A stretch of DNA of 64,000 nucleotides from Aquipuribacter sp051216895 (GCF_051216895.1 NZ_JBPKAO010000006.1:62001-126000); one strand, 5' to 3'; positions 55,811-64,000 are shown, counted from the first letter of the stretch. Notes: a model not told the origin generated them from the letters alone. Numbers and translations: made by a program.

Positions 55811-57009
55811 CCGCCACGACGACCACCTCACGCGCGCTCCCGGCCCTGCCTCGCTCCCGCCGGCTCGTCGGGGTCGACGCCGCCCGCGGTCTGGCCCTGC
55901 TCGGCATGATGGCCGCCCACCTGCTGGAGCGGTACGACCTCGAGGGCAACCCGTCGGCGGTCTACCCCCTGGTGGACGGCCGGCCGTCGGCGCTGTTCGC
56001 CGTCCTCGCCGGCGTCGGGCTGGCCCTGCTCGACGGCGGCAGCGACGGCCCGCACATCCCCTACCGGCGGATGCTCGCCCGCACCGCCGTCCGCGCGGTG
56101 GTGATCCTCCTCGTGGGGCTGCTGCTGGCGTCGATGGAGCTGCTGCCGGTCGCGGTGATCCTGCAGTACTACGCCCTGGCCTTCCTCCTCCTCGCACCGT
56201 TGCTCCGCCTGCCTGTGCCGGTCCTCGCCGGGGGCGGCCTCCTCTGGCTGACCGTGGCGCCCTTCGTCAGCCACGTCGTGCGCAGCTCGGCCGAGCTCGT
56301 CGGTCCCGGGGTCCAGGTGAGCCTCGCCCGCCTCGTCGTCGACCCGGTGGGCTCGTTGCAGGACCTGTTCATCACGGGGTACTACCCCGTCCTCAGCTGG
56401 TTCGGGTACCTGCTCGTCGGGGCGGCCGTCGGTCGCCTCGCCCTGCGCACGGCCCGCACCGCCGTCGTCCTCGTCGGCGCCGGGCTGCTGCTGGGCGTCG
56501 GCGCCTGGCTGGTGTCGAGGCTGCTGCTGGCCACGGCCGGTGCCCGGGCGGCCCTGGCCGAGCCCGACACGCTCACCGGCCGCGGTCCCGACGGTCCGTG
56601 GTTCGGCACCACCCCCACGTCCTCGTTCTGGTGGCTGGCGGTCGACACGCCCCACAGCGGGACCCCGCCGGACCTGCTCGGCACCACCGGTTCCGCGCTG
56701 CTCGTGATCGGGGTCTTCCTGCTGCTGGCGCGCACGGTGGCCGGATGGGCCCTGCTGCCGCTGGCCGCGGCCGGGTCGATGACGTTGACGCTGTACACCG
56801 CGCACGTCGTCGCCGTGACGTACTACGCCCCCGACATCAGCCCTGTCGCCCTCTGGGCGGCGCACGCGGCCGCGGCCCTGGTGCTCGCCTCCGCCTGGGT
56901 CCTCGTGTTCCGGCGGGGCCCGCTGGAGGCGGCGACCGCGGCGCTGGTCGACATGGCCGCCGGGCCGTCGCGCGACCCGGCGCCGACCTCGGGCGACCGG
57001 TCGGGCTGA
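55807..57009 (+). CDS. DUF418/HGSNAT-like acyltransferase membrane protein
   Basis: A 400-residue integral membrane protein with about 10 helices. It begins RRLVGVDAARGLALLGMMAAHLLE (about residues 18-41), the DxxRGxA(L)xGM/L motif of heparan-alpha-glucosaminide acetyltransferase-like and DUF418/DUF1624 proteins. The last helices carry SMTLTLYTAHVVAVTYY, the usual DUF418-type end. These enzymes are thought to acylate cell-surface sugars across the membrane. Coupling to a GNAT gene is notable. Substrate unknown. Confidence 0.8.
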   Translation: MTATTTTSRALPALPRSRRLVGVDAARGLALLGMMAAHLLERYDLEGNPSAVYPLVDGRPSALFAVLAGVGLALLDGGSDGPHIPYRRMLARTAVRAVVILLVGLLLASMELLPVAVILQYYALAFLLLAPLLRLPVPVLAGGGLLWLTVAPFVSHVVRSSAELVGPGVQVSLARLVVDPVGSLQDLFITGYYPVLSWFGYLLVGAAVGRLALRTARTAVVLVGAGLLLGVGAWLVSRLLLATAGARAALAEPDTLTGRGPDGPWFGTTPTSSFWWLAVDTPHSGTPPDLLGTTGSALLVIGVFLLLARTVAGWALLPLAAAGSMTLTLYTAHVVAVTYYAPDISPVALWAAHAAAALVLASAWVLVFRRGPLEAATAALVDMAAGPSRDPAPTSGDRSG

Positions 57010-57038
57010 CGCGCCCGGGGCCAGGGCCAGGGCCGGGG

Positions 57039-57491
57039 TCAGCGGCCGCGCTGCTCCGCGCGGTGCAGCCGGACGGCGTGGCGGGCGGCGGCCCGTCCGC
57101 GCCGTCGGTCCCCGGCGCCGTCGTAGGCCAGGGCGAGACGGAACCACGGCCGCCACTGCTCCGGGTCGGCCTCGACCTCGGCACGGTGCCGGGCGAACAC
57201 CTCGTCCGCGGCCGCGCGGTCGACACCGCCGGCGTCGGTGCGGGGCACCGGTCCGGGCAGGGCGTCCTCGGCGGCCAGGGTGCGCCCGAGCCGCTGGGTG
57301 GCAAAGCCGAACCGCAGCTCGGCCGCCACGGCCAGCGCCCCCACGACCACGATGACGACGATCCCGGTGGCCAGCACCCACCCCAGCAGACCGCCGTCGG
57401 AGACCACGGCGACCGCCCGGGCCAGCAGGCCGAGCAGGTAGAACGACAGCACCGCCAGGAGCAGGACGATGACCACCTTCGTGCCCCTCAC
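57039..57491 (-). CDS. Membrane protein with TPR-like C-terminus, dapB neighbour
   Basis: A 150-residue protein. Two N-terminal transmembrane helices lie at about residues 5-27 and 36-58. LRFGFATQRLGRTLAAEDALP follows, then a repeat-like helical part, ADEVFARHRAEVEADPEQWRPWFRLALAYDGAGDRRRGRAAARHAVRLH, resembling one TPR. It is conserved after dapB in actinobacteria. It overlaps the dapB stop by GTGA. Function unknown. Confidence 0.75.
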   Translation of the reverse strand: MRGTKVVIVLLLAVLSFYLLGLLARAVAVVSDGGLLGWVLATGIVVIVVVGALAVAAELRFGFATQRLGRTLAAEDALPGPVPRTDAGGVDRAAADEVFARHRAEVEADPEQWRPWFRLALAYDGAGDRRRGRAAARHAVRLHRAEQRGR

Positions 57492-58234
57492 AGGTCGAGC
57501 CAGTGCTCCAGCCCGACGGTCAGCCCGGGGTGCGAGGCGACCTCGCGAACCCCCAGCAGGACACCGGGCATGAACGAGGACCGGTCCAGGCTGTCGTGGC
57601 GCAGGGTGACGTGCTCCCCCGGGCCGCCCAGCAGCACCTCCTGGTGGGCCACCAGGCCCCGCAGCCGCACCGCGTGCACCGGTACGCCGTCGACGTCGGC
57701 CCCCCGCGCCCCCGGCAGCGACGAGGTGGTGGCGTCCGGAGCGTCGGGCATCCCGGCCTGGCGGCGGGCCTCCGCGATCCGACGGGCGGTGCGGACCGCG
57801 GTGCCGGACGGCGCGTCGACCTTGTCGGGGTGGTGCAGCTCCACCACCTCCACCGACTCGAAGAACCGGGCGGCCCGGACGGCGAAGTCCGCGACCAGCA
57901 GGGCGCCGACCGAGAAGTTGGGGGCGATGAGCACGCCGACGTCGGGCCGCCCGCCCAGCTGCTCCCGCAGCGCCGCCAGACGGTCGTCGTCCCAGCCGGT
58001 GGTGCCGACGACCGCGTGGACCCCGGCCTGCACCGCGGACGCGACGTGACCCGGCGACACGTCCGGCACCGACAGGTCGACGAGCACGTCCGCGCCGCGC
58101 AGCGCGGCCGCGAGGTCGTCGTCGCGACCGACCCGGCCGTGGAGCACCAGGTCGTCCGCGGCCAGGACCGCCGCGCAGGCCTCGCGGCCCATCCGGCCGC
58201 CGGCTCCGGCCACCACCACCCGCAGCCCGCTCAT
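57488..58234 (-). CDS. dapB: 4-hydroxy-tetrahydrodipicolinate reductase
   Basis: A 248-residue enzyme of the lysine/diaminopimelate pathway. NAD(P)H site: LRVVVAGAGGRMGREACAAVL (residues 4-24). Catalytic region: VEVVELHHPDKVDAPSGTAVRTARRIAE (about 131-158, with HHxxKxDAPSGTA). IAPNFSVGALL precedes it. The length is normal. It belongs to the block pnp - M16 peptidase - dapB common to actinobacteria; 60 nt separate it from the peptidase gene. Confidence 0.95.
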   Translation of the reverse strand: MSGLRVVVAGAGGRMGREACAAVLAADDLVLHGRVGRDDDLAAALRGADVLVDLSVPDVSPGHVASAVQAGVHAVVGTTGWDDDRLAALREQLGGRPDVGVLIAPNFSVGALLVADFAVRAARFFESVEVVELHHPDKVDAPSGTAVRTARRIAEARRQAGMPDAPDATTSSLPGARGADVDGVPVHAVRLRGLVAHQEVLLGGPGEHVTLRHDSLDRSSFMPGVLLGVREVASHPGLTVGLEHWLDL

Positions 58235-58294
58235 GGACGGCTCCCCCCGACCCTCACCCGCACGAGTCGGTCCCTCACGACCACGTCCTGCACG

Positions 58295-59656
58295 TCAGCG
58301 GCCTGCGGTGCCGAAGCCGCGGTCGGCGTCGAACGGGCCGACGACGGCCAGGCTGCGGGGCCGTGAGGCCAGCTCGGCCGCCAGGTCCTGGACCTGTTCC
58401 GCGGTGACCGCGCGCAGCCGCAGCAGCGTCTCGTCCAGGTCGGTGTAGGCCCGGTGGACGAGCTCGGCCTTGCCGAGGCGCGACATCCGCGACCCGGAGT
58501 CCTCCAGGCCGAGCGTCATCCCGCCGGACAGCTGACCGACGGCACGCTCCAGCTCGCCCGGGTCGAGCCCGTCGGCGGCCAGGCGCTCCCACTCCGCCCC
58601 CAGCAGGTCCACGACCTTGTCCACCTTGGCGGGGTTGCAGCCGGCGTACAGGCCCATGTAGCCGCCGTCGGCGTAGCTGGCGCTGAACGAGTAGACGCTG
58701 TAGGCGAGGCCCCGCTTCTCGCGGACCTCCTGGAACAGCCGGCTGCTCATCCCGCCGCCGAGCGCCGTGTTGAGCACGCTCAGCACGTAGCGACGCTCGT
58801 CGGTGGCGGACAGGGCCGTGGTGCCCACGACGACCTGCGCCTGCTCGATGTCGCGGCGCACCACGACGTCGCGCCCGGACGCCGTGGCCTCGCGGACGCT
58901 GTCGGTGCCCCGCAGGTGACGCGGGGTGCCGACCCGGTCCAGCCAGCCGGCCTTGTCCAGCTCGGCCGAGACCGCCTCGACGACCTCGTCGTGCTCCAGC
59001 CCCCCGGCGGCCGTGATCACCAGCGTCGGGCCCTCGTAGTGGCGCCGGTAGTGGTCCACGACGTCGTCGCGGCCCACCCCCTTGATCGTCTCCGGCGTGC
59101 CGCCGATGGGCCGACCCAGCGGGTGGTCGGCCAGGACGGCCTCCGCGAAGCGCTCGTGGACGACGTCGGACGGGTCGTCCTCCGCCATCGCCAGCTCCTC
59201 GAGGATGACCTCGCGCTCGGACTCGAAGTCCTCGGCGCCGATGCGTGAGCTGGTCACCATGTCGGTGATGACGTCGATGGCCATCGGCGCGTCGCCCGCC
59301 ATCACGCGGGCGTAGTAGCAGGTGTGCTCCTTGCCGGTGGCCGCGTTGGCCTCGCCACCGACGGCGTCGAACGCCTCGGCGATCTCCAGCGGGCTGCGTC
59401 GCTCGGTGCCCTTGAATAGCAGGTGCTCCAGGAAGTGGGTGCTGCCGTGGTGGCCGTCGGCCTCGTCACGGGAGCCGACGCCCACCCACATGCCCACCGT
59501 GGCCGAACGCAGCCCGGGCATGGACTCGGTGAGGACACGGACCCCGGACGGCAGGACGGTGCGGGCGACGACGGAACCGCCGTCGGAGGCGACCAGCACA
59601 GGCTGGCCGCTCCCGACGGCGGTCGCGTCGTCGATCGTGAGATCGACGGGGGTCAT
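58295..59656 (-). CDS. M16-family zinc peptidase (PepR-like)
   Basis: A 453-residue processing-peptidase-like enzyme. Inverted zinc motif HFLEH in GSTHFLEHLLFKGT (HxxEH, about residues 71-84), the third ligand Glu in FESEREVILEELAMAEDD (about 143-160), and YYARVMAGDAPMAIDVITDMV. The C-terminal domain carries KRGLAYSVYSFSASYADGGYMGLYAGC. It begins one base before the pnp stop ends (TGATG overlap), so it is coupled to pnp. Cellular substrate unknown. Confidence 0.93.
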   Translation of the reverse strand: MTPVDLTIDDATAVGSGQPVLVASDGGSVVARTVLPSGVRVLTESMPGLRSATVGMWVGVGSRDEADGHHGSTHFLEHLLFKGTERRSPLEIAEAFDAVGGEANAATGKEHTCYYARVMAGDAPMAIDVITDMVTSSRIGAEDFESEREVILEELAMAEDDPSDVVHERFAEAVLADHPLGRPIGGTPETIKGVGRDDVVDHYRRHYEGPTLVITAAGGLEHDEVVEAVSAELDKAGWLDRVGTPRHLRGTDSVREATASGRDVVVRRDIEQAQVVVGTTALSATDERRYVLSVLNTALGGGMSSRLFQEVREKRGLAYSVYSFSASYADGGYMGLYAGCNPAKVDKVVDLLGAEWERLAADGLDPGELERAVGQLSGGMTLGLEDSGSRMSRLGKAELVHRAYTDLDETLLRLRAVTAEQVQDLAAELASRPRSLAVVGPFDADRGFGTAGR

Positions 59657-61905
59657 CAGCCCTCGAGCGACCCGACGGACTGGACCGCGTCAGCGGTGTC
59701 GGCGGCACCTGCGCTCGTGCTGTCGGGCCCGTCGGTGTTGACGACCGACAGGGAGAGCTTGCCGCGCTGGTCGATCTCGGAGATCTCGACCTGGACCTTC
59801 TGGCCCACGCTGACGACGTCGTCGACGTTGTCCACCCGCTTGCCGCCGACCAGGTCACGCATCTTGGAGATGTGCAGCAGGCCGTCCTTGCCCGGCATGA
59901 GGGCGATGAACGCGCCGAACGTGGTCGTCTTGACGACCGTGCCCAGGTAGCGCTCGCCGACCTCCGGCATGGTCGGGTTGGCGATCTGGTTGATCGCCGT
60001 GCGGGCGGCCTCGGCCGAGGGGCCGTCGACCGCACCGATGTAGACGGTGCCGTCGTCCTCGATCGAGATGTCGGCGCCGGTGTCGTCCTGGATCTGGTTG
60101 ATGATCTTGCCCTTGGGCCCGATCACCTCGCCGATCTTGTCGACCGGCACCTTGACGGTGATGATCCGCGGCGCGAAGGGGCTCATCTCGTCGGGCTCGT
60201 CGATGGCCTCGGCCATGACGTCCAGGATGTGCAGGCGGGCCTGCTTGGCCTGGGTCAGCGCGGCGGCCAGGACCGACGCGGGGATGCCGTCGAGCTTGGT
60301 GTCGAGCTGGATCGCCGTGACGAACTCCTTGGTGCCGGCGACCTTGAAGTCCATGTCGCCGAACGCGTCCTCGGCGCCGAGGATGTCGGTGAGCGCCGCG
60401 TAGGTCGTCTCGCCGTCGACGGTGTCGGAGATGAGGCCCATGGCGATGCCGGCGACCGGGGCGCGCAGCGGCACACCGGCGTTGAGCAGGGCCATGGTCG
60501 ACGCGCAGACCGAACCCATGGAGGTCGAGCCGTTGGACCCGAGGGCCTCGGAGACCTGGCGGATCGCGTAGGGGAACTCCTCGCGGCTGGGCAGGACCGG
60601 CGTGATGGCGCGCTCGGCGAGCATGCCGTGGCCGATCTCGCGGCGCTTGGGCGTGCCCACCCGACCGGTCTCGCCGGTGGAGAAGGGCGGGAAGTTGTAG
60701 TGGTGGAAGTACCGCTTGGACTTCACCGGGCCCAGGCCGTCGATCTTCTGCTCGAGCTTGAGCATGTTGAGGGTGGTGACGCCCATGATCTGGGTGTCGC
60801 CGCGCTCGAACAGGGCCGAGCCGTGGACGCGGGGCAGGATCTCGACCTCGGCGCCGAGCTGGCGGATGTCGGCCAGGCCGCGACCGTCGATGCGGACCTT
60901 GTCGGTGAGGACCCGCTGGCGGATCAGGTTCTTGGTGATCGAGCGGACGGCGGCGGACAGCTCGCCCTCGCGCCCCTCGAAGCCCTCGCCGAGCGAGGCC
61001 AGCGTGGCGGCCTTGATCTCGTCGAGGCGGGCCTCGCGCTCGAGCTTGTCGGCGATGCGGAGCGCGGCGGCCAGGTCGGACTCGGCCGCAGCGGCGACTG
61101 CGTCGTACGCGTCGCTCTGGTAGGCCGGGAACAGCGGGTAGTCGCGCGTCGGCTTGGCCGCCTTGTCGGCGATCTCCTGCTGGGCGGTGATGAGGACCTT
61201 GAGGAACGGCTTGGCCGCCTCGAGCCCCTGGGCGACGACCTCCTCGGTGGGGGCCTGGGCGCCCATCGAGATCTTCTCCCACGCGGAGTCGGTGGCCTCG
61301 GCCTCGACCATCATGATCGCGACGTCGTCGGCGTCGGTGACGCGGCCGGCGACGACCATGCTGAAGACGCCCTGCTCGACCTGGTCGTGGGTGGGGAACG
61401 CGACCCACTGGCCGTCGATCAGCGCGATCCGGACCCCGGCGACGGGGCCCGAGAAGGGCAGGCCGGCCAGCTGGGTGGACAACGAGGCGGCGTTGATGGC
61501 CACCACGTCGTAGGAGTCCTGCGGGTTCAGCGACAGGATGTCGACGACGACCTGGATCTCGTTGCGCAGGCCGTCGACGAACGACGGGCGCAGCGGACGG
61601 TCGATGAGGCGGCAGGTGAGGATCGCCTCGGTGCCGGGACGGCCCTCGCGGCGGAAGAAGGAGCCGGGGATCTGGCCCGCGGCGTACATGCGCTCCTCGA
61701 CGTCCACCGTCAGCGGGAAGAAGTCGAAGTGGCTCTTGGGGTTCTTGCTCGCGGTCGTGGCGCTGAGCAGCATGGTCTCGTCGTCGAGGTACGCGACGGC
61801 GGAGCCGGCGGCCAGCTTGGCCAGGCGACCCGTCTCGAAGCGGATGGTGCGGGTGCCGAAGCGACCGTTGTCGATGACGGCCTCGGACGTGTGGATGTCT
61901 ACCAC
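59656..61905 (-). CDS. pnp: Polyribonucleotide nucleotidyltransferase (PNPase)
   Basis: A 749-residue 3'-5' phosphorolytic exoribonuclease. Two RNase PH cores: the first starts IDNGRFGTRTIRFETGRLAKLAAGSAVAYLDDETML (about residues 12-47). The second contains RYFHHYNFPPFSTGETGRVGTPKRREIGHGMLAERA, then SNGSTSMGSVCASTMAL and DTKLDGIP. A KH domain (KIGEVIGPKGKIINQIQDDTGADISIEDDG) and an S1 domain (RYLGTVVKTTTFGAFIALMPGKDGLLHISKM) follow. The GTG at 61905 has GGAG 9 nt upstream; the frame is open further up but enters the hairpin leader. Confidence 0.95.
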   Translation of the reverse strand: MVDIHTSEAVIDNGRFGTRTIRFETGRLAKLAAGSAVAYLDDETMLLSATTASKNPKSHFDFFPLTVDVEERMYAAGQIPGSFFRREGRPGTEAILTCRLIDRPLRPSFVDGLRNEIQVVVDILSLNPQDSYDVVAINAASLSTQLAGLPFSGPVAGVRIALIDGQWVAFPTHDQVEQGVFSMVVAGRVTDADDVAIMMVEAEATDSAWEKISMGAQAPTEEVVAQGLEAAKPFLKVLITAQQEIADKAAKPTRDYPLFPAYQSDAYDAVAAAAESDLAAALRIADKLEREARLDEIKAATLASLGEGFEGREGELSAAVRSITKNLIRQRVLTDKVRIDGRGLADIRQLGAEVEILPRVHGSALFERGDTQIMGVTTLNMLKLEQKIDGLGPVKSKRYFHHYNFPPFSTGETGRVGTPKRREIGHGMLAERAITPVLPSREEFPYAIRQVSEALGSNGSTSMGSVCASTMALLNAGVPLRAPVAGIAMGLISDTVDGETTYAALTDILGAEDAFGDMDFKVAGTKEFVTAIQLDTKLDGIPASVLAAALTQAKQARLHILDVMAEAIDEPDEMSPFAPRIITVKVPVDKIGEVIGPKGKIINQIQDDTGADISIEDDGTVYIGAVDGPSAEAARTAINQIANPTMPEVGERYLGTVVKTTTFGAFIALMPGKDGLLHISKMRDLVGGKRVDNVDDVVSVGQKVQVEISEIDQRGKLSLSVVNTDGPDSTSAGAADTADAVQSVGSLEG

Positions 61906-62129
61906 TGTGATGTTCTCCGTTCTGCCCCCGTCGGGGGCACTCCCCGTTCCTCGGGGCTCTCGTCGGCGAGAGGGCGGCGCGGGCGGCACCGGCGGTGCCT
62001 CCCGCTGCGTGCGCGCACTCTCAGGTGGTGCTCGTGCAGGTGGTGCTCTTCAGGTGGTGCGGGTGGTTCTCGAGCGGGTGGTGCGCATGCGCGAAGGGCG
62101 GCCCCCCGGAGGGAACCGCCCTGTGCGTG
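61906..62129 (-). other. rpsO-pnp intergenic leader with four hairpins and short repeats
   Basis: This 224-nt gap holds no gene. Near pnp, perfect stems occur at 61924-61938 (GCCCCCG/CGGGGGC), 61942-61956 (CCCCG/CGGGG), 61957-61972 (CTCTCG/CGAGAG) and 61985-61999 (GGCACC/GGTGCC). Between 62022 and 62084 the element CAGGTGGTGC or GGGTGGTKC recurs five times with 14-15 bp spacing at first. In many bacteria pnp is autoregulated through RNase III cutting of such a leader. Confidence 0.75.
62095..62122 (-). terminator. Hairpin after rpsO
   Basis: AGGGCGG and CCGCCCT form a 7-bp stem whose loop can add CCC/GGG pairing. It begins 7 nt after the rpsO stop on the minus strand and may partly end or process the rpsO-pnp message. 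Confidence 0.65.
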
Positions 62130-62399
62130 TCAGCGACGCAGACCGAGACGCTCGATGAGCGAGCGGTAGCGCGCGATGTCGGTGCGCTGCAGGTACTGCA
62201 GCATCCGGCGGCGCTTGCCGACCAGCAGCAGCAGCCCCCGGCGGGTGTGGTGGTCGTGGTCGTGGGTCTTGAGGTGAGCGGTGAGGTCGACGATCCGCTT
62301 GGTGAGCATCGCGACCTGGACCTCCGGCGAACCGGTGTCGGTCTCGTTCTCGCCGTACTCAGCGATGATCTGCTTCTTGGTGGCAGAGTCGAGGGGCAT
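62130..62399 (-). CDS. rpsO: 30S ribosomal protein S15
   Basis: An 89-residue protein, the full length of S15: MPLDSATKKQIIAEYGENETDTGSPEVQVAMLTKRIVDLT, the HDHHTRRGLLLLVGKRRRMLQYL RNA-binding helix and SLIERLGLRR end. The ATG at 62399 has AAGGAG 6 nt upstream, which rules out the longer frame. S15 binds 16S rRNA early in 30S assembly. It is upstream of pnp as in most bacteria. Confidence 0.98.
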   Translation of the reverse strand: MPLDSATKKQIIAEYGENETDTGSPEVQVAMLTKRIVDLTAHLKTHDHDHHTRRGLLLLVGKRRRMLQYLQRTDIARYRSLIERLGLRR

Positions 62400-62511
62400 T
62401 CGGTCTCCTTGAGGTCGTTGCGCGGCGCGCCGGGGGCGGTTCCACCCGGGCATGCTGATCCGCGGCCGGTTCACGGCGGTCGTCACAGTACCAACGGGCC
62501 GGACCGCACCC

Positions 62512-63504
62512 CTAATCGGCCAGCGGCTGCTGGGCGCGCGGCGCAGGGGCCCCCAGGACGACCCGGGCCTCCTCGACGTCGCGGGCCATCTGGGTCAGCA
62601 GCGCGTCCACGTCGTCGAAGCGCAGCGTGTCGCGCAGGCGCTCCACCAGCTCGACCCGGACGCGCCGGCCGTACAGGTCGAGGTCGTCCGGCCCCAGGTC
62701 GTCGCACGGCAGCACGTGGGCCTCGACGCGGCGCTCGGTGCCGTCGAACTGCGGGTTGGTGCCGATCGAGACCGCCGCGGGCCAGGCGGCCCCGCCACCC
62801 TCCCCCACGACGCGCAGCCGGCCCGCGTAGACCCCGTCGGCCGGGACCAGGCCCTCCAGGTCGGGGCCCAGGTTGGCCGTCGGGTAGCCGAGCTCTCGTC
62901 CCCGGTGGTCGCCGTGCACGACCGTGGCGTCCAGGCGGTGCGGACGTCCGAGCACCCGGGCGGCCTCGCCGACGTCACCCACCGCCAGACAGCTGCGGAC
63001 CCAGCTGGAGGACCACCGGCGCCCCTGCGGCGCCTCGACGTCCGACAGCGCGACCACGTCGAAGCCGTACCGCTCGCCCAGCTCGCGCAGCGTGCCCAGG
63101 TCCCCGGCGTTCTTGTGCCCGAAGCGGACGTCGGTCCCGATGACGACGGTCGTGGCGCCCAGCGCCCCGACCACGGTGCCGGCGACCCACTCCTGCGGGC
63201 TCTGCCCGGCCAGGGCGAGGTCGAAGCGCTGCACCAGCAGGGCGTCGAGCCCGGTGAGGGCCAGCAGCTCGACCCGCTGGTCCGGGCCCGTCACCAGCGG
63301 CGGCGCGACGTCGGGGCGCAGGACGTGCAGCGGGTGCGGCTCGAACGTGATGGCCACGGCGCGGGCCTGGCGCGCCCGGGCCAGGTCGGTGACCTGCCGG
63401 AGGACGGCGGCGTGACCCCGGTGCACGCCGTCGAAGTTGCCGACGGTCACCACGGCCGGCCCGGGCAGCCGGGGGACGTCGTCCAGCGATCTCCACACGT
63501 GCAC
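62512..63504 (-). CDS. ribF: Bifunctional riboflavin kinase/FAD synthetase
   Basis: A 330-residue enzyme making FMN and FAD. The nucleotidyltransferase domain has VTVGNFDGVHRGHAAVLRQV (about residues 17-36, with HxGH), TFEPHPLHVLRP, and VIGTDVRFGHKNAGDL. SSSWVRSCLAVGDV leads to the kinase domain: GRELGYPTANLGPD (about 213-226), DGVYAGRLRV, and SIGTNPQFDGTERRVEAHVLPCDD. The GTG at 63504 has CACCCT 6 nt upstream; a longer frame to 63597 lacks support. It precedes rpsO by 112 nt. Confidence 0.94.
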   Translation of the reverse strand: MHVWRSLDDVPRLPGPAVVTVGNFDGVHRGHAAVLRQVTDLARARQARAVAITFEPHPLHVLRPDVAPPLVTGPDQRVELLALTGLDALLVQRFDLALAGQSPQEWVAGTVVGALGATTVVIGTDVRFGHKNAGDLGTLRELGERYGFDVVALSDVEAPQGRRWSSSWVRSCLAVGDVGEAARVLGRPHRLDATVVHGDHRGRELGYPTANLGPDLEGLVPADGVYAGRLRVVGEGGGAAWPAAVSIGTNPQFDGTERRVEAHVLPCDDLGPDDLDLYGRRVRVELVERLRDTLRFDDVDALLTQMARDVEEARVVLGAPAPRAQQPLAD

Positions 63505-63598
63505 GCCGACAGGGTGCCAGGTGCCGGGCGTGCCCACCCGCAGCAGGTCGGAGGTACCGCCTCGGGGGTACCCCGGGCATACCGCCTGCGGCTGCACC

Positions 63599-63604
63599 TA
63601 CCGT
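63599..63604 (+). promoter_or_regulatory. Putative -10 box TACCGT of the right-edge gene
   Basis: TACCGT ends 6 nt before the GTG at 63611; leaderless geometry. Confidence 0.55.
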
Positions 63605-63610
63605 CGTGCC

Positions 63611-64000
63611 GTGACCATCTCCAGCGCCCGCACCGTCGCCGCCCCCGCCGCCCGGGTGCACGACCTGCTGACCGACGTCGACGCCTGGCCCCTCTGGAGC
63701 CCGCACGTCGTGTCGGTCGGCCCGCCGGGCGGTCGCGTGCACGACGGCTGGACCGGCCGGGTCCGCCCGTTCTTCGGCCCGGCGACCACGATGAACGTCA
63801 CCCACGTCGAGCGCGACGGCGGCTACCGCTGGAGCACCACCGCGCTGGGCCACCGCCTGGACTACGTCCACGAGGTCCGCCCGGTCGGCCCCGACCGGTG
63901 CGTGGTCCGGTTCCGGGCCGACGTCCACGGGCCGGCGGCCGGGCTGGTGGAGCGGCTCGTCGGGTGGTTGTCGGCGTTCGGCCAGCGCCGTCGGCTGGCC
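63611..64000 (+). CDS. SRPBCC-family (START-like) protein, partial: 3' end outside the window
   Basis: The first 130 codons of a helix-grip protein. It starts TISSARTVAAPAARVHDLLTDVDAWPLWSPHVVSVGPP, with GWTGRVRPFFGPATTMNVTHVERDGGYRWSTTALGHRLDYVHEVRP next. GLVERLVGWLSAFGQRRRL starts the C-terminal helix, so little of the protein is missing. Such proteins resemble polyketide cyclases and lipid-transfer proteins; this one is divergent from ribF and its ligand is unknown. Confidence 0.8.
   Translation, partial: MTISSARTVAAPAARVHDLLTDVDAWPLWSPHVVSVGPPGGRVHDGWTGRVRPFFGPATTMNVTHVERDGGYRWSTTALGHRLDYVHEVRPVGPDRCVVRFRADVHGPAAGLVERLVGWLSAFGQRRRLA

Noticed and set aside
61906..61989. N-terminal extension of PNPase to 777 residues
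   Set aside because: It would translate the hairpin leader; PNPase homologues start close to the GTG at 61905, which has a ribosome site.
62400..62511. Possible FMN riboswitch or attenuator around ribF
   Set aside because: I found no RFN-like conserved helices before ribF, and the gap after it shows only GC-rich sequence.
1..64000. tRNA, rRNA, insertion sequences, prophage or integrase genes
   Set aside because: No tRNA-like cloverleaf, rRNA stretch, transposase or integrase motif, or terminal inverted repeats were noticed by eye; a covariance-model scan would be needed to exclude small RNAs.

Overview
This window is about 74% GC, gene-dense and free of transposons. It comes from a high-GC actinobacterium. 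The carotenoid genes, the actinobacterial ctaE-qcrCAB operon and the family mix fit a pigmented soil or rock lineage such as Geodermatophilaceae or a relative, but that placement is a guess from gene content. The gene order strongly resembles the Mycobacterium tuberculosis Rv2172c-Rv2196 backbone as I remember it: metF-like, polyprenyl synthase, Rv2175c/pknL, aroG, plsC, Rv2183c-Rv2186c-like genes, fadD15, pimB', the UvrC-like exonuclease, trpD, ctaE, qcrCAB. It is interrupted by accessory blocks.

Region by region: (1) 1-3564 is a minus-strand operon DUF6504 - HEPN (SAV_6107 type) - dnaE2, headed by two abutting LexA boxes, so an SOS-induced error-prone polymerase cassette; dnaE2 runs off the left edge. 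(2) 3677-13012 holds a YbaK-like deacylase and then a carotenoid region: cruF-like hydratase, GT2 (cruG-like) and a CrtD/CrtI desaturase as one coupled operon, then, after a small zinc protein and metF, crtE, crtI and crtB. The predicted product is a glycosylated acyclic carotenoid. (3) 12981-23950 holds the Rv2175c-like protein divergent from a PASTA Ser/Thr kinase, a membrane protein, threonine aldolase, class II DAHP synthase, PlsC, an esterase and a TIGR00300 enzyme. (4) 23285-29405 holds glucokinase, a degenerate ArsA-like protein, SRPBCC proteins and acyl-CoA ligase. (5) 29431-31646 is an ABC exporter. (6) 31797-43058 is a complete-looking tad/Flp pilus locus (tadE, tadG-like, cpaB, cpaE/tadZ, tadA, a VWA-tadB fusion, tadC, histidine kinase/response regulator, flp pilin). 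(7) 43103-50688 holds GT87 and PimB-like mannosyltransferases, a membrane zinc peptidase, the DEDD/GIY-YIG nuclease, trpD and a pseudo-receiver. (8) 50797-55085 is ctaE-qcrC-qcrA-qcrB, closed by a 40-nt perfect palindrome. (9) 55166-64000 holds a GNAT enzyme and an acyltransferase-like membrane protein, then the conserved minus-strand block ribF - rpsO - pnp - M16 peptidase - dapB, and a partial SRPBCC gene at the right edge.

Two features recur. Many genes overlap by RTGA (four-base stop/start overlaps), which implies translational coupling. Many first genes of transcripts carry a TANNNT-like -10 box 6-8 nt before the start codon, which implies leaderless mRNAs. No rRNA, tRNA, IS element, prophage or CRISPR array was seen. 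No gap exceeds 300 bases; the longest, 61906-62129 between pnp and rpsO, is packed with hairpins and short repeats.
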